Shown here piece after piece: positions 16,686-24,300 of a DNA stretch of 26,892 bases (position 1 is its first letter; every line of letters starts with the position of its first letter). Position numbers and translations under genes: made by a program. The stretch comes from an uncultured cyanobacterium. GTDB taxonomy: Bacteria; Cyanobacteriota; Cyanobacteriia; Cyanobacteriales; Chroococcidiopsidaceae. The notes under the pieces were generated by a model. It was not told the origin of the DNA, did not search any database, and worked only from the letters and a program-made list of their open reading frames with translations. The stretch spans positions 1 to 26,892 of the forward strand of contig CAMIFA010000057.1 in assembly GCA_946221495.1 (NCBI GenBank), in the 5' to 3' direction.

Positions 16686-16829
16686 GGAGATCAGGAGATA
16701 TGGGTTAGAGGGAGTTGGTTACGTACCTCTGTTGTGTAGTTAATAGTTTTTAATTGTTAGGGATTGAGTACATTAAACCCCCAACTGCTATCTTTTATCT
16801 CTCATTGTCTAGCTTTAAAGCAAATTAGC

Positions 16830-17735
16830 TTAGATCATGACTTGTTGGACGCAGGCAATGTGTTCCTCTACCAACTTTGCTAACTCAGGTAACAATGAAA
16901 GAGAGTTGGGGCGCTGGAGACGATAGATAGTAAATTTCTTAGCAAGGTTAGCGCACTGTAAAAAGTGGGGTGCTCCTCCAGAATGAAATAATGTTGTAGG
17001 ACGCGAGTGACGCACCAGTTCGATAACAGCTTCTTGAGGTCGAATAGACTCAATATCAAGCGCTGGATCTTCCGCAAGTACATAAATCCGTTTCAGGGGC
17101 AACGGTTCTTGAGAAAACCCTTGGGGAATGCGATAGCCGCGTTTCTCTTCTAAGGGGTGTAGTAACAGCAGTGATTGGGGGTCATATCCCAAAGCAGCAG
17201 CAGCTTCCGGACTGATCTTAATTTGGGGAAACCCAGGTAATACTGTGACTGGTGTAGCCAAGTTTATCGCTGCCACATCATCTGCAATAATTTTATGTCC
17301 ACGCGCAGCTAAAGCGGCGACTGTAGAAGATTTACCCGCTCCTGACTTTCCTAAAAATGCCACAGCACTACCATTGACATTGATAACGCTGGCGTGTAAA
17401 ACCAAAAAACCTCTTTGATACAGCAAAACCGCCATTACCGTACCGACAATATATAGCCGAATCAGGCGCTCTTCTACATTTTGTGCTGGAATGACAACAA
17501 CTTCGTGTCCGCCACGTACCAAAAAAACTCCGACTTCTTTAACAAAAATAATTGCTTCTTCAGGAGTTATTTTAATGTAGGCTGGTTTATCGCCCACTGC
17601 CAACGGCACGTAATCACTGGGACTGCAATTAACTTCCAGACGGATAGTAACATCACATGGGGCATCCGTAGCTAAAAACTCAGGTAGATGTAATTCTGAT
17701 TTAATCCCTAGACCATAAGCGAAGTAGGAAAACAC
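16830..17735 (-). CDS. HPr-kinase-like lasso-peptide kinase (LasK/PadeK type)
   Basis: The 301-residue protein has an N-terminal beta-rich region followed by an HprK-type P-loop: FLGKSGAGKSST (127-138), with the acidic pair in IIADDVAAI (Asp152/Asp153) that holds Mg and the catalytic base in HprK. It lacks the N-terminal domain of true HPr kinases. In the paeninodin cluster a homologous kinase phosphorylates a Ser at the precursor C-terminus, and that family fits both sequence and position here. The only Ser, Thr or Tyr in the predicted core is the penultimate Ser, so it is the natural candidate. Start is GTG at 17735, with GAGGT about 12 nt upstream. The gene lies 231 nt after the precursor stop. 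Confidence 0.85.
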   Translation of the reverse strand: MFSYFAYGLGIKSELHLPEFLATDAPCDVTIRLEVNCSPSDYVPLAVGDKPAYIKITPEEAIIFVKEVGVFLVRGGHEVVVIPAQNVEERLIRLYIVGTVMAVLLYQRGFLVLHASVINVNGSAVAFLGKSGAGKSSTVAALAARGHKIIADDVAAINLATPVTVLPGFPQIKISPEAAAALGYDPQSLLLLHPLEEKRGYRIPQGFSQEPLPLKRIYVLAEDPALDIESIRPQEAVIELVRHSRPTTLFHSGGAPHFLQCANLAKKFTIYRLQRPNSLSLLPELAKLVEEHIACVQQVMI

Positions 17736-17823
17736 TTTTTGCTTTCTACCTCGACAAGGTTTTAATAATCATAGCTGGCTATTTATATAAGTTTTAATAA
17801 AAAGCTACTTTTGGTTTTAGCTA

Positions 17824-17856
17824 ATGGGGAGCTTTAGTTTAACTTCAACTCCCCAT
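17824..17856 (-). terminator. Stem-loop between precursor and kinase genes, possible attenuator
   Basis: ATGGGGAG (17824-17831) and CTCCCCAT (17849-17856) form a perfect 8-bp stem with a 17-nt loop. On the minus strand a short T run (AGCTTTTTATT) follows about 25 nt later. Placed after the precursor gene and before the kinase, it could reduce read-through into the tailoring genes. Termination activity is inferred. Confidence 0.45.
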
Positions 17857-17940
17857 CAGGTCACTTATAGAGGACTATGTTTATTAGTCCTTAGTCATTA
17901 GAAGCATTGAGGTTTAACTAATTACCCATGACTGATGACT

Positions 17941-17954
17941 CGCGCTGCAGCGCG
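17941..17954 (-). repeat. GC-rich palindrome downstream of the lasso precursor
   Basis: CGCGCTGCAGCGCG is a perfect 14-bp palindrome able to form a 5-bp stem with a 4-nt loop. It abuts the hairpin that covers the precursor stop codon. No T tract follows on the minus strand. It could be part of a transcript 3'-end structure or a dispersed repeat. Confidence 0.5.
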
Positions 17955-17984
17955 TTTGGTAGTTCCTTATAAAGAATTACCAAA
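17955..17984 (-). promoter_or_regulatory. Hairpin spanning the last codons and stop of the lasso precursor
   Basis: On the minus strand a 13-nt arm beginning TTTGGTA pairs with an arm ending TACCAAA, with one mismatch, one G-U pair and a TATA loop. The TAA stop (17969-17967) sits in the loop and the closing base pair. Such a structure could stabilise the short precursor mRNA or slow ribosome release. Role is inferred. Confidence 0.45.
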
Positions 17985-18119
17985 AGGAGGCTTGTCGCCG
18001 CCACCATTTTCATCATCGTTATCCAAGATCACTCCGTCGCCTAAACCAAGGGTTTTTTGGGTAAGCTCCTGTACGGGACCGTAAACAATCAATTCTGGAG
18101 TATTCCATGTCTTTTTCAT
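17967..18119 (-). CDS. Lasso-peptide precursor (A protein), 50 aa
   Basis: The ATG at 18119 has AGGAG 8 nt upstream; a longer reading from 18155 is less likely. The leader (residues 1-24) matches the B1-recognition pattern Y/W-x2-P-x-L-x3-G-x4-LT: Trp5, Pro8, Leu10, Gly14, Leu19, Thr20. Thr23 sits at -2, as most lasso proteases and cyclases require. The predicted core begins at Gly25 (GLGDGVILD) with Asp33 at core position 9, giving a nine-residue macrolactam ring. The tail is acidic and Gly-rich (NDDENGGGD) and ends KPPFGNSL. Asp28 at core position 4 is too close for a normal ring. The core has 26 residues, one Ser and no Thr, Tyr, Cys or Met. The gene sits after the cyclase and before the kinase. 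Core boundaries are predicted, not measured. Confidence 0.9.
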   Translation of the reverse strand: MKKTWNTPELIVYGPVQELTQKTLGLGDGVILDNDDENGGGDKPPFGNSL

Positions 18120-18171
18120 TGCTAACTCTCCTGTGAGTAGATAAAATTCAATCAACTGAATGCACTTGCAA

Positions 18172-18183
18172 TTAAGCGCTTAA
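18172..18183. promoter_or_regulatory. 12-bp palindrome in the precursor leader region
   Basis: TTAAGCGCTTAA is a perfect palindrome about 53 nt upstream of the precursor ATG and 9 nt downstream of a possible -10 box (TATACT, 18198-18193). The 153-nt AT-rich gap between cyclase and precursor could hold a separate precursor promoter, with this palindrome as an operator. No convincing -35 box was found. Confidence 0.3.
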
Positions 18184-18272
18184 ATATTAAGTAGTATAAA
18201 CATATACTAGAGCAGATACATAGTTAATTACAAAGAAGATATTTAATACTAATAAGTTTCCCTGGAATTGAT

Positions 18273-20132
18273 TTAGGAAGTTAAATGCGCTTTTTGCAAC
18301 CAAAGGGCAAGAGTAACGGTACTAAAAAGTGCGATCGCATCTTGGTTACTTGGTCGCGGCTGGCTTGAGTAACGATTGTAAGCTGCTTGTATTGCCTGTA
18401 CATCTACATAGGGTGTAATCATTTGGGGATCATTAATCACCTCCTCTAAAGTTTCTTTTTCATACTCTTGTAACTTCCGTTTAAAGTTCGGAGCTAAATT
18501 TGCCTTGTGGACACGCCATTGGACTTCTGGCGGCAAAATATCGGTCATCGCCCGACGGAGAATTAGCCGCGTCCAGCCTTGGTTAAGCTTCTGCTCTGGA
18601 GGTAGAGCGAGGCAGAATTCCATTAGTCGGCGATCGTAGAATGGATAGCGAGCTTCTAGGGAGAAGGCAGCTGTAGCTTTATCAGTGACTTCCAAGCCGT
18701 AGGAATGTAAGCCAGAGGTCAGACCGCGCCAATGTTCTTGCCTGGCATTAAAAGTCGGCACAGTTCTTAGCAAAACTTGCATACGCTCTGCTATGCCAAT
18801 CCTATGGGCAAAAGTAGAGTTAAGTAACTTAACATCCCCAGGTTGGGTTACTCCGAGCAATATCTGCCAGAAAGGTTTAAGGCTATATTTCCAAAGTAGT
18901 CGTCGACGCGGTACTTTATATTGTCTGGAAATGCTCTTTAATTGAGTAAACAAAGTCCGCCACTTGCCTGTATAAGTGAGTTGAGTTAGGTAACTCCAAC
19001 CATGAGAAACTGTGCTGTCACCATCTAAGCCATCTAAAAAGACACGCACACCTTGTTGGTGCGCGGCGTAATAAAGAGCTTGATGCATATATAAATTTGG
19101 GGCAGCGATCGCTTCATCATCCTGCCACAGGAGTTTTACTAAAGGACTGAAACAGTCGGCATGAACATCATGAGAATCAAATCCTCCTAGAGCTTTGACG
19201 GCGTTGATATAGCGGCGTTCGTCGAGCCACTGCAAATCTTCTTTGGGTAGGTTAGGAAAAATTGCCGAAAAAGTGTGTAGATTTTGTCCTGCTTCTGCAA
19301 GTAGTTGACGTGCCGTACACGCTATTGAGGATGAATCTAAGCCGCCACTTAAAGTAGAACCGATGGGAAAGGCACTACGCAGACGACAGCCCACTGCTTG
19401 GGTAAATATTTCCCGAAAAGCTTCTGTGTACTCTGCATCTGAGCGCAAATAAACTTTACGGTTTGGATCTAAAGACCAATAACGTTCGAGCTTTGTTTGA
19501 TTAGCGTCTAGGGTAATTCTGTGTGCTGGTTGGAGCCGCAGAATGTCTTTGTAGAAGGTGATTGTTTGATCTTCAAATAATAGTGCTAGGTGATCTGCTA
19601 CCTTGACTTCGTTAAGCTGACGCGGTACTTCTGGTAGACAAAGCAGAGCTTTAATTTCTGAGGCAAAGACAAATGTGTTCTTTGAGCGATAGTAGTAGAA
19701 AGGTTTGACACCCATTGGATCTCTTGCACAAAATAGCTGGCGGGTGCGCTCGTTCCAAATTGCAAAGGCAAAGTCGCCTAGTAATTTTTCCAGACAGCGA
19801 TCGCCCCATTTTTGGTAGCTAGCGAGAATTAGTTGGCTATCAGCAATTTTTTGGGATGGGTAATCGCTAAGGTTCAGTGCCGCTATTAGTTGATCGCGAT
19901 TATCAATGCGGGCATCAGCAGTAATCACGAGGTTATGGTTTTGCAAAGGTAGCTGTTCGTGCAGAGATTCGGGTGTTGTCCATAGCATTCGGTGTGCCAA
20001 ACCGATCGCGCCTTGATGCCAAATGCCGAATGCATCTGTACCCCGATGAGTAAGAATATCCACCATTGATTCTAAATTATTGCGGTCTACTGGTCGCTCG
20101 TCAAGGTAGTATATCCCCGCGATCGCACTCAT
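18273..20132 (-). CDS. Lasso cyclase (asparagine-synthase-like, C protein)
   Basis: This 619-residue ATP-dependent enzyme would adenylate the ring Asp side chain and join it to the core N-terminus. The N-terminal half is a class II glutaminase-like domain (residues 1-200) starting MSAIAGIYYLDE: the catalytic Cys2 of true asparagine synthases is replaced by Ser, so glutamine is not expected to be used, as in other lasso cyclases. The C-terminal synthetase domain carries the PP-loop SGGLDSSS (262-269) and a later FLDGLDGDSTVSHGW segment. ATG at 20132 is chosen because it overlaps the B2 stop as ATGA and begins the conserved fold; the open frame upstream lies within the B2 gene. Assignment rests on the surrounding B1, B2 and A genes. 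Confidence 0.93.
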   Translation of the reverse strand: MSAIAGIYYLDERPVDRNNLESMVDILTHRGTDAFGIWHQGAIGLAHRMLWTTPESLHEQLPLQNHNLVITADARIDNRDQLIAALNLSDYPSQKIADSQLILASYQKWGDRCLEKLLGDFAFAIWNERTRQLFCARDPMGVKPFYYYRSKNTFVFASEIKALLCLPEVPRQLNEVKVADHLALLFEDQTITFYKDILRLQPAHRITLDANQTKLERYWSLDPNRKVYLRSDAEYTEAFREIFTQAVGCRLRSAFPIGSTLSGGLDSSSIACTARQLLAEAGQNLHTFSAIFPNLPKEDLQWLDERRYINAVKALGGFDSHDVHADCFSPLVKLLWQDDEAIAAPNLYMHQALYYAAHQQGVRVFLDGLDGDSTVSHGWSYLTQLTYTGKWRTLFTQLKSISRQYKVPRRRLLWKYSLKPFWQILLGVTQPGDVKLLNSTFAHRIGIAERMQVLLRTVPTFNARQEHWRGLTSGLHSYGLEVTDKATAAFSLEARYPFYDRRLMEFCLALPPEQKLNQGWTRLILRRAMTDILPPEVQWRVHKANLAPNFKRKLQEYEKETLEEVINDPQMITPYVDVQAIQAAYNRYSSQPRPSNQDAIALFSTVTLALWLQKAHLTS

Positions 20133-20560
20133 AATGCTTCTATAGGTAACGTCGTATAGCGCCCTAAGTCTTTTAAGCCACCGATGATAATTCTGCCTTG
20201 ACTTTCCACCCAAGCATGAGCTTCTAATCCTTTTTCGTTTTTGGCAACCCCAATCCGCAGTTGAGCTTGGTAGCCGCGCCGTTCTAGTAATATTTGTGTA
20301 GTTAAGGCACGAGCAAGACATTTAACTTTACCAGGTAGATATCGACTTGCTACTTTTACTGCCCAAATAATTTTATTTACGTAAACAGCATCTGTAGGTA
20401 GTTTAGAGGTTGTCTGAGTTACTTTTGCTAGCAAGTTTCGCAAAGTTTTAAACGGCAATAGCCATAATCCTAAGCGTATTGTTGTGAGCAGGAAAATTGT
20501 ATTAAATAGAAGTTGGCGATCGCTAGATGTGAGAGCTACTAATTTATGCAGTTTTTTCAT
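20129..20560 (-). CDS. Lasso leader peptidase (B2, transglutaminase-like)
   Basis: A 143-residue protein of the lasso B2 family, which cleaves the leader after the Thr-x site. Cys81 (GKVKCLARALT) and His115 (GLEAHAWVE) are the expected Cys and His of the transglutaminase-like triad; the third residue is not obvious, the segment after His reading SQGRIIIGGLKD. A hydrophobic N-terminal stretch (residues 18-37) is usual in this family. It overlaps the B1 gene by 17 bp and the cyclase by 4 bp (ATGA), so B1, B2 and C are likely translated as a coupled unit. Split B1 and B2 proteins are typical of non-proteobacterial lasso clusters. Confidence 0.92.
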   Translation of the reverse strand: MKKLHKLVALTSSDRQLLFNTIFLLTTIRLGLWLLPFKTLRNLLAKVTQTTSKLPTDAVYVNKIIWAVKVASRYLPGKVKCLARALTTQILLERRGYQAQLRIGVAKNEKGLEAHAWVESQGRIIIGGLKDLGRYTTLPIEAL

Positions 20561-20858
20561 TAAAAACCTCTATTAGCTCTGCATCTACAAGTTTTTGTAG
20601 TAATGCCAGAAGTTCTCGTTCACAGCGCTCTGGCTCAACATCGTACTCTTGGAGCAAGGTATTAAGAATATTATTTACAGTTATTGAATTTTGTAGTAAA
20701 TTCCAAATTTCACTGCCGATAGCATCTAAGCCGTGATAAATCCCAGTTTTTAGGTTAAGGATGACTGTTTCCCCTCCTAAATCAGAAGCGACTTGATCTT
20801 TAATTGCTACTACAATCAAATGTTTCAAGTTTGTCGGCTCTAATTCTAAAAGATTCAT
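20544..20858 (-). CDS. Lasso leader-binding protein (B1, PqqD-like RRE)
   Basis: A 104-residue PqqD-type protein, the RiPP recognition element that binds the precursor leader and presents it to B2. Typical features are the beta-strand pair GGETVILNLKTGIYHGLDAIG, the helix SEIWNLLQNSITVNNILNTLLQEYDV and the C-terminal LLALLQKLVDAELIEV. It is the first gene of the cluster. No Shine-Dalgarno is evident before the ATG at 20858, where the leader is AT-rich. The Y/W-P-L-G-LT motif in the precursor leader is its expected ligand. Confidence 0.9.
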   Translation of the reverse strand: MNLLELEPTNLKHLIVVAIKDQVASDLGGETVILNLKTGIYHGLDAIGSEIWNLLQNSITVNNILNTLLQEYDVEPERCERELLALLQKLVDAELIEVFNEKTA

Positions 20859-21102
20859 ACTTTATTTATTTATATTTCAGACTTGTACTTAATATTTATG
20901 TATTTCGTGTGAATTGTACAATCTCCTTATTTGTAACTGGATATAGAAATAGAAATATACCTCAATGATTCAAATTTTACTAGCACTGCTACCACTCTTT
21001 ACCAAATCTTTTTATTAACTGTGTTTAATTATTAATTTGGAGTTAATACGTAATACAAATGTGCTAATTGTAACATATAAACAAATTTAAAATCTCAGAA
21101 TC
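20859..21102. other. AT-rich spacer upstream of the lasso cluster
   Basis: No gene is supported. This is where the lasso-operon promoter should lie. Several TATAAT-like hexamers occur but none has a well-spaced -35 partner that I would commit to. An AAGGAG at about 20923-20928 on the minus strand leads only into an approximately ten-codon frame and is probably chance. Confidence 0.4.
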
Positions 21103-21126
21103 AAAAAAGCCTCTCGATTGAGAGGC
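21103..21126 (-). terminator. Rho-independent terminator of the 1046-aa repeat-protein gene
   Basis: On the minus strand GCCTCTC-AATC-GAGAGGC is followed directly by six T (stem 21109-21126, T tract 21108-21103). The 7-bp stem has no mismatch and lies 34 nt after the stop at 21160. It separates this gene from the lasso cluster on the same strand. Confidence 0.9.
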
Positions 21127-21159
21127 TTGCAGATAAAATTAGCCCAGAGGATTTGGATT

Positions 21160-24100
21160 TTAACCAGCGACAGCGATCGCGCCAGCAATTGCGGAAGCTA
21201 TTGCGGAGACAAGAGCCGTTCCAAACAGCCACCAAGCGGCAGATTCTGCGGCTTTGCGGGTTTCTTCTGCTTGTCTTTGGGTTTGGCGCTTCACTTCTTC
21301 TAGGCGGCGTTGTGCTTCGTGCTGGAGGCGCTCGGCGCGTTGCAACACATTGTTACGCGCTCCTTCAATTTGGTCGATAATCCGATTAGCATCTGCTTCA
21401 GAAATATCTTCACGGGAACTCATAATTGCCACCAAAGTTTCGCGATTAAATGAACCCAAGCGATCGCGGATTGATTCAAATCCTGCTTGTGGATCATTAA
21501 ACATTTGGCGGACATCGCGCTTAATGCCGTCGTAGTTAAGTTCCGGACGATCAAGAGAGTTGAGGTAGTTACGAACTCTGCCAAAAACGCTATCAAGCGC
21601 ATCTTGAATACGGCGCTGGATTGCCCGTACTTGTTCAACGAATTGTTCGCGCACAGAAAAGACTTGCTCGACAATGCGATTTGCTTCCTCGGAAGACATA
21701 TCTCCGCGTGCTTGCAGTAGGCTAGATATGGTAGAGCGGTCAAAACGAGACAAGCGATCGCTTAAGCTTTCAACTCCAGCGCGAGGATCATTCAATAACA
21801 AATGTAAATCGCGCTTGATGCTTTCCGGATTAAGTTCGTCCTTACCTGTATTCCGCAGGTAGTCTTCCAGAGTAGCTTGGAAATCTTGGACTCTTGCTTG
21901 AGTTCGTGCAGCTACACGCCGGGGCGCTTTGATAACATCTCGAATTGAGCTTTGCACCTGATTAATAACTTGATTAACTTGCTCCTCACTCAAGTCTTGG
22001 CGTTGACTCAGCAGCTTAACTAAAGTGTCTCTGTCTACTTGCGACAAACGGCTTCTGAGGGCTGCGGCTCCGGCTTGCGGGTTTTCAAACAATCTAGCAA
22101 AATCCCGCTTAATGCCATCGGGGTTTAGTTCATCTTTACCAGTGTTCCGTAGGTAATCGGCGATCGTGGTTGTCACGTCGTCGTATTGCTCCTTAGCTTT
22201 ATCTGCTACGGCTTGGGGGGCGCGGAAAACGCTATTCCAAGATTTGTCGACTTGAGCGATCGTTTGATTAACTTGTTCTTCACTCAAATCTTGCCGTTGA
22301 CTCAAAAGCTGTACTAACGTATCGCGGTCAAATCGAGACAACCGGGCGCGAATTGCTCCCATTCCGGCTTGCGGATCGTCCAGCAGTGTTTTTAAATCTC
22401 TGCTAATGCCTTCGGGGTTGAGTTCTTCTCTGCCAGTGTTCCGCAGATAAGATTCTAGATTTAGCCACAGCGTTTCTGCTTGCTGTTTCGCCTGTTCTGC
22501 ACCTGTCTGAGATGCTAGCAGAACTTGATTGCGCTGTTCTTCTAGTTGGTCAATGATAATTTCTGCTTCTGCTGGAGTAATATCATTGCGCTGAAGTAGC
22601 ACTTGTCTAAGCGAGTCACGGTCAATTTGGGCAAGGCGAATTGTTAGGGTTTCATGATCTGCATCTGCATCTTGCAGCAATGGTTTGAAATTCTGCTGGA
22701 TACCTTCGGCAGTCAAATTTGCCTTGTTGGTGACTAATAGATAACTTTCTACTCGACGTTGCAAGTCTTGCGCTGCTTCTCTAGCTTCAGCTGCTTTGAC
22801 TGTAGTTAGAACTTCTTGGCGGACTTCTTCGAGTCGATCGGCAATTTGCCCAATCTGCGCTTGGGTAAAAATACCCCGTTGTTGCAATATATTGACAAAA
22901 TCTTGCCTTGAAAGTTGCTCTACCTGTTGGCGCACTGTTGCCGGATCCGCTGCTGGATCGTAGAGGACATCGCGGAATTCCTGGATAATTTTTTCCGGCT
23001 TCATTTGCCAGGAATAGGTATTGAGCAGGTAATTTTCGACATCAGCTCGGATCGTGCTGTATGGCACTGCGGCGCTTTTGATGCCTGTTTGATCGGCTAG
23101 CTTATCTGCTTGCTGAGTTACTTTGTCTTTAGCTTTAGTTAGCGAGCCTAAAATTGTTTCAACGTCTATGTCTGAGAGATCCGTGCGACCTAGCACAGTT
23201 CCCATTAGTAAGTTGAAACCCTGCTGGAGTGTCTGCTGAAGCGGACCTGGGGCAGTTTCTTGGGTTGTTTGAGCTGTTTGTTGTGTTGAGCGCATTTCTG
23301 CCATCAACTGATCGACTTTGGCGTTTAGCTCGTCTGTTTTTGTCTGTCCTGGCTGGACGGATTTAAGATAGTCGAGCAATTCACTCATGCGGTCTTTTTG
23401 GGGCGCTTGCTGCTGATCTACAACTTGCCGCCACACGCTTTCTAGCTGCTCTACAATCCGGTTCGTATCTCTTTTAGAAAGATCGGTACGGCTGCTGACT
23501 AGTTCTACAAATCTTTGGCGGTCAATGTTGCGGAGGTCTTGAGTGCCAGCGATCGCTTTTAGCTGCGGATCGTTGAGTAAATTTTCAAATTCACTGCGAA
23601 TTTTCTTGATATCTAATTCCGGCGGACGCAGCATATCTAAGTAATCTTCGATGCTGTCCCGCATACTTGTAGGGTCTAACCCCGATCCTAGTTCGCGGCG
23701 GACAGCTGATGCTGCTGCTTCAGCTGTTGCTACTACTTGATTATTTACTGCTTTAGCACCCAAGGCGGCGGTTGCTGTTCCCATAATTGCTTGGAAGCCC
23801 GAAGTTGCGGTATTCACAACTGAGCCGACTAAGGAACCTACTGTTGTGGAACTCACCCATACAAGCAGTAAAAAGTAAGCTCCCCAAATTACTAAGCCAA
23901 CAATCGCTCCTAGTCCGGCATTGTTAATTAAGCTCAACTGTACCGCAAGTAAACAAGCAATAAATAAGGCAACACTGACAGTGATTAATGTCCAAATTCC
24001 AACTGCTGTGCCGATTTTACGAATTGTACCGCCCAAACTGCCAGATTCATTGCTATCGGAATCTGATGAGTCTGATTGATGTCCTAAGTAAGAAATTCCG

Positions 24101-24300
24101 GCGGCGACAGAGAGGTTTGTTAATACTAACTGGATAGCAAATGCTAGTACCACGCCGGCAATTAAGGCAAAATATAAGCGTGGACCTGAGAACACAAGCG
24201 CTGCATCTTCTGCACTTTCGACTGATCGATCTACTCCAACTTGTGCTAGCCGGAATAGCGTTTTGTACAGCCCCAGCGTTATTTCTGTATTCTGAAACAT
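21160..24300 (-). CDS. Membrane-anchored protein with seven ~97-residue helical repeats, unknown function
   Basis: The 1046-residue protein starts at an ATG with AAGGA 7 nt upstream. Residues 42-66, 97-121 and 128-151 are membrane helices, preceded by a short amphipathic start and interrupted by a Ser/Asp-rich loop (77-88); a last helix occupies about 1020-1046. Between them lie seven related repeats at about 213-296, 415-500, 513-596, 612-694, 710-790, 807-890 and 903-987. Each has a YL-x2-T-x3-ELNP-x-GI-x-RD start, a DPQAG turn and a DRDTLV-x-LLSQR-x-DLS-x-E-x-VN-x2-I finish. Repeats four to six are most alike. A Lys/Arg/Gln/Glu-rich coiled coil (985-1020) precedes the C-terminal helix. The topology suggests a long helical spacer tethered at both ends. 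I do not recognise a named family. Confidence 0.85.
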   Translation of the reverse strand: MFQNTEITLGLYKTLFRLAQVGVDRSVESAEDAALVFSGPRLYFALIAGVVLAFAIQLVLTNLSVAAGISYLGHQSDSSDSDSNESGSLGGTIRKIGTAVGIWTLITVSVALFIACLLAVQLSLINNAGLGAIVGLVIWGAYFLLLVWVSSTTVGSLVGSVVNTATSGFQAIMGTATAALGAKAVNNQVVATAEAAASAVRRELGSGLDPTSMRDSIEDYLDMLRPPELDIKKIRSEFENLLNDPQLKAIAGTQDLRNIDRQRFVELVSSRTDLSKRDTNRIVEQLESVWRQVVDQQQAPQKDRMSELLDYLKSVQPGQTKTDELNAKVDQLMAEMRSTQQTAQTTQETAPGPLQQTLQQGFNLLMGTVLGRTDLSDIDVETILGSLTKAKDKVTQQADKLADQTGIKSAAVPYSTIRADVENYLLNTYSWQMKPEKIIQEFRDVLYDPAADPATVRQQVEQLSRQDFVNILQQRGIFTQAQIGQIADRLEEVRQEVLTTVKAAEAREAAQDLQRRVESYLLVTNKANLTAEGIQQNFKPLLQDADADHETLTIRLAQIDRDSLRQVLLQRNDITPAEAEIIIDQLEEQRNQVLLASQTGAEQAKQQAETLWLNLESYLRNTGREELNPEGISRDLKTLLDDPQAGMGAIRARLSRFDRDTLVQLLSQRQDLSEEQVNQTIAQVDKSWNSVFRAPQAVADKAKEQYDDVTTTIADYLRNTGKDELNPDGIKRDFARLFENPQAGAAALRSRLSQVDRDTLVKLLSQRQDLSEEQVNQVINQVQSSIRDVIKAPRRVAARTQARVQDFQATLEDYLRNTGKDELNPESIKRDLHLLLNDPRAGVESLSDRLSRFDRSTISSLLQARGDMSSEEANRIVEQVFSVREQFVEQVRAIQRRIQDALDSVFGRVRNYLNSLDRPELNYDGIKRDVRQMFNDPQAGFESIRDRLGSFNRETLVAIMSSREDISEADANRIIDQIEGARNNVLQRAERLQHEAQRRLEEVKRQTQRQAEETRKAAESAAWWLFGTALVSAIASAIAGAIAVAG

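Noticed and set aside
17736..17966. Possible second lasso precursor between precursor and kinase genes
   Set aside because: All ATG frames on the minus strand end within about eight codons and none has a leader motif.
20133..20321. Longer N-terminus for the lasso cyclase
   Set aside because: The extra 63 codons overlap the B2 gene in another frame; the ATGA junction at 20132-20129 marks the natural start.
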